This document shows, in pieces, positions 32,401-41,793 of a DNA stretch of 64,000 nucleotides. Position numbers and translations under genes: made by a program. Source of the DNA: 2-01-FULL-41-14 sp046317875 (GTDB lineage Bacteria > Pseudomonadota > Alphaproteobacteria > UBA7879 > UBA5542). The notes beneath the pieces are model-generated. The model made no database searches. It worked only from the letters and a program-made list of their open reading frames with translations, and was not told the origin of the DNA. Where the stretch lies: assembly GCA_046317875.1 (NCBI GenBank), contig JBKCVN010000026.1, positions 1-64,000 of the forward strand, read 5' to 3'. Every line of letters starts with the position of its first letter. Position 1 is the first letter of the stretch.

Positions 32401-34560
32401 ATGTCTGATATCAGTGCATCTGCCCTTGTGGAGAAAGTATTATCCTATGCCCCCCGCGCTGATGGGGCACTGATCAAAAAAGCATTTGAGTTTGCGAAGA
32501 GCCACCACTTGGATCAAAAACGGGCTTCGGGCGAGCCCTATATTACCCATCCTTTGACTGTGGCTGAAATGCTGGCTGACTTAAAAATGGACGTCCAGTC
32601 GGTGGTGGCAGGATTGCTGCATGATACGGTTGAAGATACCGCAGCCACTTTAAAAGATATTGAAAAACAGTTTGGGACTGAAATCAGCCAATTGGTACAG
32701 GGTGTAACGAAGCTAGCCCGCATTGGTCTGCAATCTACGGAACAAAAGCAAGCCGAAAATTTCCGTCGATTGGTTCTGGCCATGTCGGATGACATTCGGG
32801 TGTTGATGATAAAATTATGTGATCGTTTACATAATATGCGCACCTTGAAATATGTAAAATCTGAAGAAAGCCGTCGTCGGGTGGCCCTGGAAACTTTGGA
32901 AATTTATGCCCCCTTGTCTGAACGTATTGGAATGAAATCCATTCAAGAAGAGCTGCAGGACCTTTCCTTTTCCCAGCTGAATCCGGACGCCTATGCCATT
33001 ATTACAAACCGTATTAAGCATTTACATCAGTTAGATAAAACCACCATGTCGTTGGTGGTACAAGATCTGACAAATATTATGCAAAAGGCTGGCATCAAAG
33101 CCGTGGTGACGGGGCGTGAAAAAAGCCCTTATTCCATTTGGCGGAAGATGCAAAATAAAAATGTTAGCTTTGAACAATTGTGTGATGTGGTGGCCTTCCG
33201 TATATTGGTGGAATCCATTGCAGACTGTTACCATGCATTGGGCATCATCCATAACGAATTTTTTGTGATTCCGGGGCGATTTAAGGATTATATTTCCACC
33301 CCTAAGCCCAATAATTATCAATCGCTGCATACCTATGTGATTGGGCCCAAACAACGACAGATTGAAATTCAGATTCGAACCCAAGCTATGCAGGAAGTGG
33401 CTGAATATGGGGTGGCGGCCCATTGGCAATACAAGCAGGGCATTCGGCCCAAGGAAGGTAAGCAATATCGCTGGGTTCGGGGGTTGTTGGATATCTTAGA
33501 ACATGCGGCGGGGGATGATGAGTTTTTAGAACATACCAAGCTTGAAATGTTCCAAGATCAGGTCTTTTGTTTTACCCCCTATGGAGATCTGATTGCCTTA
33601 CGGCGGGGATCCACGCCCGTAGATTTTGCGTATGCTGTGCACTCGGATGTGGGAAATCGCTGCAAGGGTGCCAAAATTAATGGAAAATTGATGCCTTTGC
33701 GCACCGAATTGCGGAATGGAGACCAAGTAGAAATTGTGATTTCTTCCACCCAAAACCCTTCCCCCACCTGGGAAAGATTCGTGGTGACCGGCAAGGCTAA
33801 AACCAATATACGACGGTTTTTACGTGCCAAAAAAAGATCACAGTTTGTATTGTTGGGCAAATCCATTTTTCTAAAAGAGTTTCAGGCTGTGCCTAAAAAA
33901 GAACTGGAAGGGAAATTAGCTCTTTTGTTAGGCAAGTTTAAGCTGCAAGAAGAAGATTTTTATGCTGCTTTGGGGGAGGGTTTGATTTCCACGCAGGAAT
34001 TATTAGGCAAAGCCTATCCAGCAGCGCCGGTGGCGCCCTCGTCGGCCTTAAGTGTAAAAGAAAATATCTCTGCCCCCCCATCTCCTATTAAAATTAAGTT
34101 GCCCAAATTGGAACGAACCCGCAGTGAAATCAAGGGGCTGATCCCAGGTTTGGTGATTCACTATGCGGGATGTTGCCATCCCGTGCCAGGTGAAAGCATT
34201 GTGGGTATTGTGACCACGGGGCGGGGTGTCACTATTCACCGTAAAAATTGTTATGAAGTGGAAGATTTTGATGGTGATCGGGGCCGGATATTAGAAGTAG
34301 AATGGGGAAGTGCCGCTAAAACAGATATGTATACATCTAGGATTTTGGCGGTGCTGCATAACACGCCGGGAAGTTTGGGCGAATTTAGCACCCTTATTGG
34401 TCAAAAAGGGGGCAATATCTTGGATATTAAAGTCACTCGCCGCAGTGGTGATTTCTTTGATTTTATGGTGGATTTGATGGTACAAGATTTGTCACATCTT
34501 AAATCCATTCTGGAAACTTTAAGGGTATCTAAAATTGTGCATCTTGTGGAAAGGATTTAA
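32401..34560 (+). CDS. rsh: Bifunctional (p)ppGpp synthetase/hydrolase (Rsh/SpoT)
   Basis: Makes and degrades the stringent-response alarmone. Hydrolase domain with H50 and H74-D75 in LLHDTVEDT (intact HD site). Synthetase domain around 240-350 with GREKSPYSIWRKM and the PKPNNYQSLHT stretch. TGS domain about 385-445 (DQVFCFTPYGDLIALRRG). C-terminal zinc-finger-like CCHPVPGE and ACT domain (640-715). ATG at 32401 with GGGA before it is preferred over the ATG at 32380. Gene ends TAA-ATG against acpS. Both activities appear possible. Confidence 0.95.
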   Translation: MSDISASALVEKVLSYAPRADGALIKKAFEFAKSHHLDQKRASGEPYITHPLTVAEMLADLKMDVQSVVAGLLHDTVEDTAATLKDIEKQFGTEISQLVQGVTKLARIGLQSTEQKQAENFRRLVLAMSDDIRVLMIKLCDRLHNMRTLKYVKSEESRRRVALETLEIYAPLSERIGMKSIQEELQDLSFSQLNPDAYAIITNRIKHLHQLDKTTMSLVVQDLTNIMQKAGIKAVVTGREKSPYSIWRKMQNKNVSFEQLCDVVAFRILVESIADCYHALGIIHNEFFVIPGRFKDYISTPKPNNYQSLHTYVIGPKQRQIEIQIRTQAMQEVAEYGVAAHWQYKQGIRPKEGKQYRWVRGLLDILEHAAGDDEFLEHTKLEMFQDQVFCFTPYGDLIALRRGSTPVDFAYAVHSDVGNRCKGAKINGKLMPLRTELRNGDQVEIVISSTQNPSPTWERFVVTGKAKTNIRRFLRAKKRSQFVLLGKSIFLKEFQAVPKKELEGKLALLLGKFKLQEEDFYAALGEGLISTQELLGKAYPAAPVAPSSALSVKENISAPPSPIKIKLPKLERTRSEIKGLIPGLVIHYAGCCHPVPGESIVGIVTTGRGVTIHRKNCYEVEDFDGDRGRILEVEWGSAAKTDMYTSRILAVLHNTPGSLGEFSTLIGQKGGNILDIKVTRRSGDFFDFMVDLMVQDLSHLKSILETLRVSKIVHLVERI

Positions 34561-34956
34561 ATGATTTTAGGCATAGGCACAGATTTATTAGATGTGCGTA
34601 GAATTGAAAACTTAATTCAGAAATATGGGGATAAATTTCTGAAGAAGACATTTACGGAAGATGAAATATCGGCTTCTGAGCGATACGAGGGCCAGTCTTT
34701 GAAAGTGTTGTTTTTTGCCAAAAGATTTGCGGCCAAAGAGGCCTTTTCAAAGGCCGTGGGCTGTGGGTTAGGAGAGCATCTAAAGTTTTTGGATATTTCC
34801 GTTGAAAACAATTTCAAGGGTAAGCCCTCTTTAAAGGTGACAGGGGTCAGCGCAGACTATATTAAAGAATACTTTAAGAATTCCGAGATTAAAATTGATT
34901 TAAGTCTCTCGGATGAGTATCCTATGGCCCTGGCGTTTGTCGTCATTTCTGCATAG
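34561..34956 (+). CDS. acpS: Holo-[acyl-carrier-protein] synthase
   Basis: Transfers 4'-phosphopantetheine from CoA to apo-ACP. GIGTDLLDVRRIENL holds the Mg-binding Asp, and KRFAAKEAFSKAVG the catalytic Glu-Lys stretch. 131 residues. It starts at the base after the rsh stop. In many alphaproteobacteria pdxJ lies between rsh and acpS; it is absent here. Confidence 0.95.
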   Translation: MILGIGTDLLDVRRIENLIQKYGDKFLKKTFTEDEISASERYEGQSLKVLFFAKRFAAKEAFSKAVGCGLGEHLKFLDISVENNFKGKPSLKVTGVSADYIKEYFKNSEIKIDLSLSDEYPMALAFVVISA

Positions 34957-34978
34957 TTGTTGAGTATAGGTATTTAAA

Positions 34979-35821
34979 ATGAGACTGATTTCGAAATCTT
35001 CCCGTAAAAAAAATAGACCCAAAGGATTTTGGAGAAATTTAGGTGAAATTATCCTGGCCGTGACCGTGGCTCTTTTAATCCGCAGTTTGTTTTTCCAGCC
35101 CTTTAAAATCCCTTCGGAATCATTGTATCCCACCTTGGTGATTGGGGATTATTTGGCCGTATATACGGGACAGTATGGATATAGCCGTCACTCTTTTCCC
35201 TACAGCCTGCCCTTGGTATCTGGGGAACGATTATTCTATAAAGCCCCCAAGCGGGGAGATATTGTGGTGTTCCGATATCCGGCGGGTGCCGAGCTTCCCA
35301 CCTGGGAAAGATTTATAGGTGATATTAAGGGCTTTTTTGTTTTTTCTGATAAGATTCCCTTAGATTCCTATTGGGTAAAACGAGTGATTGGGTTACCTGG
35401 CGACCGTATACAATTCAAGGACGGTATTCTTTATATTAATGGCGAGCCATGCCCCCAACGTCGGGTGGGCGAATTTAGTGAAAAGATGCCTTCGGGGCGT
35501 ATTCGCTATGTGCCTGAATATATGGAAACTTTGCCTAATGGTCTGGAACATAAGGTTTTAAGAGAATCGGAAGAAGGTCAAGCGCCCGGCGATAACACAG
35601 AAGAATATGTGGTGCCAGCGGACCACTTCTTTATGGTGGGGGATAATCGGAACCAATCCAGCGACAGTCGTTATCGTTTGGGCCCTGTGCACAAGGACTA
35701 TTTGATTGGACAAGCCAAGATCATCTTGTTTTCCTTTGATTCGGGCATTCTGGATTTATGGAAAATTTGGGAGTGGCCTGAGATTGTGCGTCTGAAACGC
35801 TTTATGTCGGTTATTCGTTAA
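34979..35821 (+). CDS. lepB: Signal peptidase I
   Basis: Cleaves signal peptides of exported proteins, which are numerous in this window. Membrane segment near 22-36 (LAVTVALLIRSLFF). Catalytic Ser in PSESLYPTL and general-base Lys in YWVKRVIGLPGD, with the C-terminal box GDNRNQSSDSRY. 280 residues with an insert of about 40 residues (near 165-205). In operon with acpS and rnc. Confidence 0.95.
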   Translation: MRLISKSSRKKNRPKGFWRNLGEIILAVTVALLIRSLFFQPFKIPSESLYPTLVIGDYLAVYTGQYGYSRHSFPYSLPLVSGERLFYKAPKRGDIVVFRYPAGAELPTWERFIGDIKGFFVFSDKIPLDSYWVKRVIGLPGDRIQFKDGILYINGEPCPQRRVGEFSEKMPSGRIRYVPEYMETLPNGLEHKVLRESEEGQAPGDNTEEYVVPADHFFMVGDNRNQSSDSRYRLGPVHKDYLIGQAKIILFSFDSGILDLWKIWEWPEIVRLKRFMSVIR

Positions 35822-35823
35822 TA

Positions 35824-36510
35824 ATGGCTCATAGAAATCTAAAACTTAATTACACCTTTCACGATGACGTATTGCTTAAAAAAGCTTTAACGCACCCTAG
35901 TCTTGCCCAAAAATCAAAGCTGGAGAATTACGAGCGTTGCGAATTCTTGGGAGATCGTGTTCTGGGGTTGGTTATTGCTTCGTACCTTTATCATCAATAT
36001 CCCCATAATAAGGAAGGCGAGCTTTCCCGTCGGTTCACCAATTTGGTAAGGAAGGAAGCATTGGCTAAGGTGGCCCAGACCCTGAACTTGGGTGATTTTA
36101 TTTATATGTCAGACAGTGAATTGGCCAGCGAAGGGAACAAGAATGAATCCATCTTGGCTGATGCATGTGAAGCGTTGATAGGGGCTATCTATTTAGATGG
36201 CGGCTTTGAAAGCGCCTATCGGTTTGTGCTGGAACAATGGTCACCCCTGTTGGAAGAACAGTCTGTGGAAATTGCTGTGGATGCCAAAACCCAGCTGCAA
36301 GAGTTTTTGCAAAAACACAAACAACCCTTGCCCCATTATTCAGTGATTGCCATCACGGGACCTGACCATGCGCCCTATTTTAAGGTCTCTTTATCCGTAA
36401 AAGATGAACGCCCCGTGTATGGCGAAGGATCCTCAAGGCGCCAGGCCGAGCAACAAGCCGCTGCGGAAATGTTATTTATATTAAAGAAAAAAGAATTTGA
36501 AGATGACTAA
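35824..36510 (+). CDS. rnc: Ribonuclease III
   Basis: Cleaves double-stranded RNA in rRNA and mRNA processing. Signature ERCEFLGDRVLGLVIA (Glu/Asp metal ligands), second acidic pair in LADACEALIGAIYLDGG, then a double-stranded RNA-binding domain (155-225; AKTQLQEFLQK...RRQAEQQAA). 228 residues. Two bases after lepB; the 3' end overlaps the era start by eight bases. Confidence 0.96.
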   Translation: MAHRNLKLNYTFHDDVLLKKALTHPSLAQKSKLENYERCEFLGDRVLGLVIASYLYHQYPHNKEGELSRRFTNLVRKEALAKVAQTLNLGDFIYMSDSELASEGNKNESILADACEALIGAIYLDGGFESAYRFVLEQWSPLLEEQSVEIAVDAKTQLQEFLQKHKQPLPHYSVIAITGPDHAPYFKVSLSVKDERPVYGEGSSRRQAEQQAAAEMLFILKKKEFEDD

Positions 36511-37399
36511 ATTTGGATTTGTAACACTGATGGGTGTACCAAACGCAGGTAAATCCACCTTGTTAAATGCCTTATTAGGCGAGAAACTTTCGATTGTGTG
36601 CCATAAGCGGCAAACCACCCGTACCCGGGTGGCTGGTATTTTAACCAAAAAAGAGACGCAGGCGGTTTTAATTGATACCCCAGGCATTTTTTTTGATGCC
36701 AAGGGGCGCCTGGAAAAATCCATGGTTTCTACCGCCTGGCAAGCCACCACCGAAGCCCATATTATTTTGCTGATTGCGGATGCCCATATTCCCCACTTTT
36801 TAGAAGATACCAAAAAAATTATGGAACGCCTTAAAAACGTGGAAGAAAAAGTGGTATTGGTATTAAACAAAACAGATTTATTAAAGAATAAGTCTGCCCT
36901 ATTGGAAATTACCCAGGACCTGACTTCTTCTTTTAAGTTTAAAAATGTGTTCATGATTTCGGCCCACAAAAAAAGGGGATTGGATAAGGTGGAACAATTC
37001 ATTTTAGACTCCCTGCCAGACGGGCCGTGGATGTACCCTGAAGATCAGCTTTCTCATTTATCCGAGCGATTTTTAGTGGCCGAGTTAACCCGTGAAGTGT
37101 TGCTGCATCAAGTCCATGACGAGGTGCCCCATGGCTTGGCCGTATTGACGGAAAAATGGGAAAATTTCCGGAATGGAGATGTGAAAATCTTCCAGCAAAT
37201 TTGTGTATCCCGTAAAAGCCATAAATCCATTATTTTGGGCCAACAGGGCAATAAAATAAAAGCCATAGGAGAAATAGCGCGTAAGGAAATATCGAAAGCG
37301 CTTGGGTGTACGGTTCATTTATTTTTGCACGTGAAGGTTGATGAGAAATGGCAAGAAAAACCAGACTTTTATGAAGAACTGGGCATTGATTTAAATTAA
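36503..37399 (+). CDS. era: GTPase Era
   Basis: A GTPase that binds the 3' end of 16S rRNA and aids small-subunit assembly. G1 GVPNAGKST, G3 DTPG, G4 NKTD, and a KH domain at the C-terminus (SIILGQQGNKIKAIG). 298 residues. ATG at 36503 sits inside the end of rnc. A TTG two codons earlier is less likely. Followed directly by recO. Confidence 0.96.
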   Translation: MTKFGFVTLMGVPNAGKSTLLNALLGEKLSIVCHKRQTTRTRVAGILTKKETQAVLIDTPGIFFDAKGRLEKSMVSTAWQATTEAHIILLIADAHIPHFLEDTKKIMERLKNVEEKVVLVLNKTDLLKNKSALLEITQDLTSSFKFKNVFMISAHKKRGLDKVEQFILDSLPDGPWMYPEDQLSHLSERFLVAELTREVLLHQVHDEVPHGLAVLTEKWENFRNGDVKIFQQICVSRKSHKSIILGQQGNKIKAIGEIARKEISKALGCTVHLFLHVKVDEKWQEKPDFYEELGIDLN

Positions 37400-38113
37400 A
37401 TGGTGGAATGGAAAGATCAGGGGTTTATCCTGGGGATCCGATCGTTTGGTGAAAAGGACGCCATTCTTCATGTGATGACCCAACATCATGGATGCCATGC
37501 GGGGGTTTTAAAGAACTTTAAATCGAAGTCTAATCAGGCCTTGCAAATGGGATCCTTGGTACGCTGTCATTGGAAAGCCCGGTTGTCCGAGCATCTAGGC
37601 ATGTGGGCGTTAGAGCCTGAAAAATCCTATTTAGCCTCGGTTCTGGGAGATCCTCAGCGACTTTTAGCCCTGAGTGTGGCGGCCCAATTTACCACGTCTT
37701 TGGTACCCGAACGGCACCCCTATCCCCACTTTTATGCCGTATGGAGCAATCTGTTAGAAACCCTGGCCCATGAAGCGGAATGGAAAAAAGAATATGTATT
37801 CTTTGAATTCCATCTCTTGCAAGAGTTAGGTTTCGGCCTTAAACTAGATGTGTGTGCGGTGAGTAATACATCTGACAATTTAAAGTATGTATCACCCAAA
37901 ACAGGATGCGCAGTGCGGGAAGATATAGGCATGCCCTATCATGATAAATTATTCCAACTGCCTTCGTTTTTAGGCACAAAAGAAGGTATATATCATCCCA
38001 AAGACATTCGGGATGGGCTGGAGATGACGGGCTATTTTTTGATGAAACACTTTTCTGAACAAAAATATGCTAATCTATTTCAGACACGACAACGATTTAT
38101 AGAGAACTTATGA
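37400..38113 (+). CDS. recO: DNA repair protein RecO
   Basis: Recombination mediator that loads RecA on SSB-coated DNA with RecR. The N-terminal OB fold begins WKDQGFILGIRSFGEKDAI. The C-terminal part has Cys at CAVSNTSDNL and TGCAVRED, so a zinc site with only some cysteines. 237 residues. ATG follows the era stop directly. The stop overlaps the parC ATG (ATGA). Confidence 0.9.
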   Translation: MVEWKDQGFILGIRSFGEKDAILHVMTQHHGCHAGVLKNFKSKSNQALQMGSLVRCHWKARLSEHLGMWALEPEKSYLASVLGDPQRLLALSVAAQFTTSLVPERHPYPHFYAVWSNLLETLAHEAEWKKEYVFFEFHLLQELGFGLKLDVCAVSNTSDNLKYVSPKTGCAVREDIGMPYHDKLFQLPSFLGTKEGIYHPKDIRDGLEMTGYFLMKHFSEQKYANLFQTRQRFIENL

Positions 38114-40326
38114 CAACGACGCCTGACCAAAAAACCATTCTGTTTAAAGACGCCCTAGGCGAACGATATTTGTCCTATGCCCTGTCCACCATTATGTCTC
38201 GGTCCTTACCCGATGTGCGTGATGGGTTGAAACCGGTGCATCGTCGTCTTATTTTCGCCATGCGGGAATTAAAACTGGACCCCAAATCGCCCCCTAAGAA
38301 ATGTGGTCGTATTGTGGGGGATGTGATTGGTAAATATCACCCCCATGGGGATGTGGCGGTTTATAATACCTTGGTGCGTTTGGCCCAGGATTTCACCCTT
38401 AGATATCCCTTAATCGAGGGACAGGGGAACTTTGGAAATATCGACGGCGATAATGCCGCGGCCATGCGATATACGGAAGCCCGTTTAACAGCGGTGGCCC
38501 ATGCCTTGATGGAAGGATTGGACGAAGACGCCGTTGATCACCGGGATAACTATGATGGGGAATTCCAAGAGCCTGTTGTGTTTCCGGGCAAGTTTCCAAA
38601 TCTATTAGCCAATGGATCGGAAGGCATTGCGGTGGGGATGGCCACCAGTATTCCCCCCCATAACGTAAAAGAATTGTGTGGAGCCCTGAAGCATCTGATT
38701 GATCACCCCGAGGCGCCCGTCAAAGAGTTGTTGCAATTTGTGACAGGGCCCGACTTCCCCACAGGCGGACAGCTTATTGAAAGGCCCGAGACCATTCGGG
38801 CGGTTTATGAAACGGGACGCGGCAGCCTGAGGGTGCGGGCAAAGTACGAGATTGAATCTTTGGGCAATGGGCAGTATCAAATTATTGTGACCCAGATTCC
38901 CTATCAAGTGGAAAAGGGTAAATTAGTCGAGCAAATTGCCAATTTGATGCTTAATAAAAAAGTCCCTTTCTTGGCGAATGTGTTAGACGAATCGGCGGAT
39001 GATATTCGGATTGTACTAACGCCCAAAAGCCGATCCGTGGACCCAGCTGTTTTGATGTCGATTTTATTTAAGCATTCTGACCTTGAAACGCGGGTCAATT
39101 TGAACATGAACGTGCTGAACCATCAAAATGTACCACGCGTCATGAATTTAAAGGATATTCTGGAGGAATATTTAGCCCATCGGTTGGTGGTACTGAAACG
39201 TCGGTCTGAATATCGATTGAAGGAAATTAAGAACCGCTTGGAAATCCTTCAGGGTCTGTTGATCGCTTATCTGAATTTGGATGAAGTGATTCGCATCATT
39301 CGGGAAGAAGATGAACCCAAACCCGTGATGCAAAAAAAATGGAAATTGAGCGATATTCAGGTGGAAGCCATTTTAAACATGCGGCTTCGGTCCTTGCGCA
39401 AACTAGAAGAAATGCAAATTAAAACCGAGTTGGATGCCCTGGAGGCAGAAGCCAAAAACCTGAATACTTTGCTGAAAGACCCCGCCGAACAAATGGGCAA
39501 ACTGAAGATAGAAGTGGGCGAAATTGAAACCCAGTTTGGGGATGATCCCATATTGGGCCCCCGCCGAACGGTGATTGAGGCTGTGGAAGATGGGGGATTT
39601 ATTCCTGTGGAGGCCACCATCGAGAAAGAGCCGTTAACCATTATATTTACCCAAAAAGGCTGGATTCGGTCCTTTAAAGGGCACTCGATTGAGTTAGATG
39701 AGGTTAAATATAAAGAAGGGGACGAGCTGGCCCTGATGGTCAAAACGGATACCACCGAGAAAGTTTTATTTTTTGGAACGGATGGTCGTTTTTATACCCT
39801 TCGGGCCTATGATATCCCCGGTGGACGAGGCTTTGGTGAGCCCATTCGTATGTATTTAGATTTGCCGCCAGAGGGTGAAATCTTGATGATGGATGTTTAT
39901 CAAGAAGGCGATAAATTTATTGTGGCCTCTTCCACGGGACGGGGATTTGTGGTGGCGGCAGAAAATGCTGTGGCCCAGACCAAAAATGGCAAGCAAGTTC
40001 TGAATTTGGAAGAGGGTGAACGGGGCCTTATTTGCCATAAAATGGTGGGCGATCATGTGGCCGTGATCGGTGAGAACAGAAAAATGCTGATATTCCCGAT
40101 TGCTGATTTGCCCACCATGAATCGGGGGCGGGGCGTGATGCTGCAAAAATATGGGGATGGGGGCTTGTCAGATTTGAAAAGCTTTTCATTAGCTGCAGGC
40201 CTGACCTGGGCCAATAAGAAACGGGGTTATCAAGAAACGGACCTGACCACGTGGATGGGTAAACGGGCCGGGGCTGGACGTTTGGCCCCCACAGGATTTT
40301 CTAAGACCAATAAATTTGAAGGGTAA
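38110..40326 (+). CDS. parC: DNA topoisomerase IV subunit A
   Basis: Type IIA topoisomerase subunit that decatenates daughter chromosomes. Starts with LSYALSTIMSRSLPDVRDGLKPVHRR (read in parts), catalytic Tyr121 in AMRYTEAR, and a C-terminal beta-pinwheel of about 230 residues with GWIRSFKG. 738 residues. In the quinolone-contact loop HPHGDVAVYN, Val82 and Asn86 replace the usual Ser and acidic residue. GyrA is ruled out by the shorter pinwheel without a GyrA box and by the neighbours. Overlaps recO. Confidence 0.93.
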   Translation: MTTTPDQKTILFKDALGERYLSYALSTIMSRSLPDVRDGLKPVHRRLIFAMRELKLDPKSPPKKCGRIVGDVIGKYHPHGDVAVYNTLVRLAQDFTLRYPLIEGQGNFGNIDGDNAAAMRYTEARLTAVAHALMEGLDEDAVDHRDNYDGEFQEPVVFPGKFPNLLANGSEGIAVGMATSIPPHNVKELCGALKHLIDHPEAPVKELLQFVTGPDFPTGGQLIERPETIRAVYETGRGSLRVRAKYEIESLGNGQYQIIVTQIPYQVEKGKLVEQIANLMLNKKVPFLANVLDESADDIRIVLTPKSRSVDPAVLMSILFKHSDLETRVNLNMNVLNHQNVPRVMNLKDILEEYLAHRLVVLKRRSEYRLKEIKNRLEILQGLLIAYLNLDEVIRIIREEDEPKPVMQKKWKLSDIQVEAILNMRLRSLRKLEEMQIKTELDALEAEAKNLNTLLKDPAEQMGKLKIEVGEIETQFGDDPILGPRRTVIEAVEDGGFIPVEATIEKEPLTIIFTQKGWIRSFKGHSIELDEVKYKEGDELALMVKTDTTEKVLFFGTDGRFYTLRAYDIPGGRGFGEPIRMYLDLPPEGEILMMDVYQEGDKFIVASSTGRGFVVAAENAVAQTKNGKQVLNLEEGERGLICHKMVGDHVAVIGENRKMLIFPIADLPTMNRGRGVMLQKYGDGGLSDLKSFSLAAGLTWANKKRGYQETDLTTWMGKRAGAGRLAPTGFSKTNKFEG

Positions 40327-40483
40327 CTGATTTTAACTGGAATAAATTTGTTTCTCTTCCGGTGCAAGTTTATGACGCCTGCCAAAATGGTTGATAGGCA
40401 TCAAACTTTATCTCTCTTCAAAATTATTTGATTTTATCCCGTCTTCTGTGAAGAACTAAAGAAGAGACAGGAGAGGTTTTATA
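40327..40483. other. Gap between parC and an exported-protein gene
   Basis: About 155 bases with no gene seen. A GCCT/AGGC short hairpin near 40378-40400 is weak. AGGAG lies ahead of the next start. Confidence 0.4.
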
Positions 40484-41728
40484 ATGTTTAAAGTTATGGC
40501 AACGGGCAGAAATCTGATTCTTTTTTTATGGGTCTGCATCAGTTTTTTTTCGGTTTCAAATTCCAAAAATACTTCAGAATTTGTGAATAATGCTTATCAC
40601 GCGGAAGGGCTGTCTGTGGAAGTCAGGCAAAATCTAGTCCAAAAAGGATATGACTTATTGCGTCGCCTTCAGGAAGGTGAGGCATTACCCGAACAAACAG
40701 CGATTTTTTCAGAGAAAGTTCTTCTGGCTGTCCGAAAAAAATCACCTTCCAAAAAAAGCCAAAATGTGTCTGATTTTGAATTGGTTCGACGGGCAAAGCT
40801 AGAGAATATCATTGCCATAGTATGGGCATTGGCGGATTATGGAAACAGCATAGATTCTGTGTTTGCCAGCGGTGCCTTTAGTGTGGTGGAGGCGGACGAA
40901 AGGTTATCAAAACTCTTTCAAGAGTATGTAATGTACACCTCGCGGCTGAAAGACTTGAAAAAGCTTTCGAATGGTGTTTTCGTCTCGATTAACCCCTGGG
41001 CCAATAAATTTGTATACAATAGACATCCCCGCCTTCGTGCATCTAGCCATTATAAAAAAGGATTGACCACCTATCAGTTTGGTATTGATGCCCGCTTTGC
41101 CAAGAATGGGCCTTCTTTGCCGGTGTTTCCCTTTAAAACCCGGCATCTTTTAGTGGGACGTGTTAAAACCTTTACAGGATTGCCCAAAACTTTTGTGAAA
41201 TATGAATCCTATGGAAGTGCGGATATCAATTCTGCCATAAATCATCTGAATGAATTTATGCAGGTGGTTAAATTTAAAACGGCGCCCTTGGAAAAACGCA
41301 GTGAGAAGAAGATAAGGCCCGAGTTGTTAAGGGCTTTTGCCCCCTTAAAACAGGCCCTGATGGCCCTTCCGGATAAGGGAACATCATTTTTGTATCCATC
41401 CTTAAGCAATATGCCATCCATCGATGGTCGATTAGCAGCTAAGGCCTTTGATGCCGTTTTCAAAGATAGAAAATATAAGGCTGCAGGGAAAAGCTATGAT
41501 CTTGCCACCTTATCCTTAATGGCGGTTTTAAGTTATCGTTTTTCACAAGATGAAATTATTAAAGGGCATGCTGCCGGATTTTTGAATGCCGTGGAGGGTA
41601 TGTATCATGATGGAAGGGGAACCTCAGCTGTAGGCCTAACCATTCAGCAAGTGCTGAGAACCGATTCCTTGTTGTTTTATCGTACCGGCAATGAAGTGGT
41701 TTTGAATTTAAGAAACGTTACATATTAA
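40484..41728 (+). CDS. Exported protein, unknown function
   Basis: 414 residues. Signal peptide ends near residue 26 (LILFLWVCISFFSVSNS). The mature protein is mixed, with a Lys-rich patch near 85 and a Pro/Arg-rich middle (residues 160-215). No family recognised. Strong Shine-Dalgarno AGGAGAGG lies nine bases ahead of the ATG. It lies directly upstream of the exported GNAT gene on the same strand (65 bases), so the two may share a function. Confidence 0.72.
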   Translation: MFKVMATGRNLILFLWVCISFFSVSNSKNTSEFVNNAYHAEGLSVEVRQNLVQKGYDLLRRLQEGEALPEQTAIFSEKVLLAVRKKSPSKKSQNVSDFELVRRAKLENIIAIVWALADYGNSIDSVFASGAFSVVEADERLSKLFQEYVMYTSRLKDLKKLSNGVFVSINPWANKFVYNRHPRLRASSHYKKGLTTYQFGIDARFAKNGPSLPVFPFKTRHLLVGRVKTFTGLPKTFVKYESYGSADINSAINHLNEFMQVVKFKTAPLEKRSEKKIRPELLRAFAPLKQALMALPDKGTSFLYPSLSNMPSIDGRLAAKAFDAVFKDRKYKAAGKSYDLATLSLMAVLSYRFSQDEIIKGHAAGFLNAVEGMYHDGRGTSAVGLTIQQVLRTDSLLFYRTGNEVVLNLRNVTY

Positions 41729-41793
41729 ATATATGAGTATTGACTATATATAAAGCTGTTCTTATATTTTAGATATAATAATACAGGAAAATC

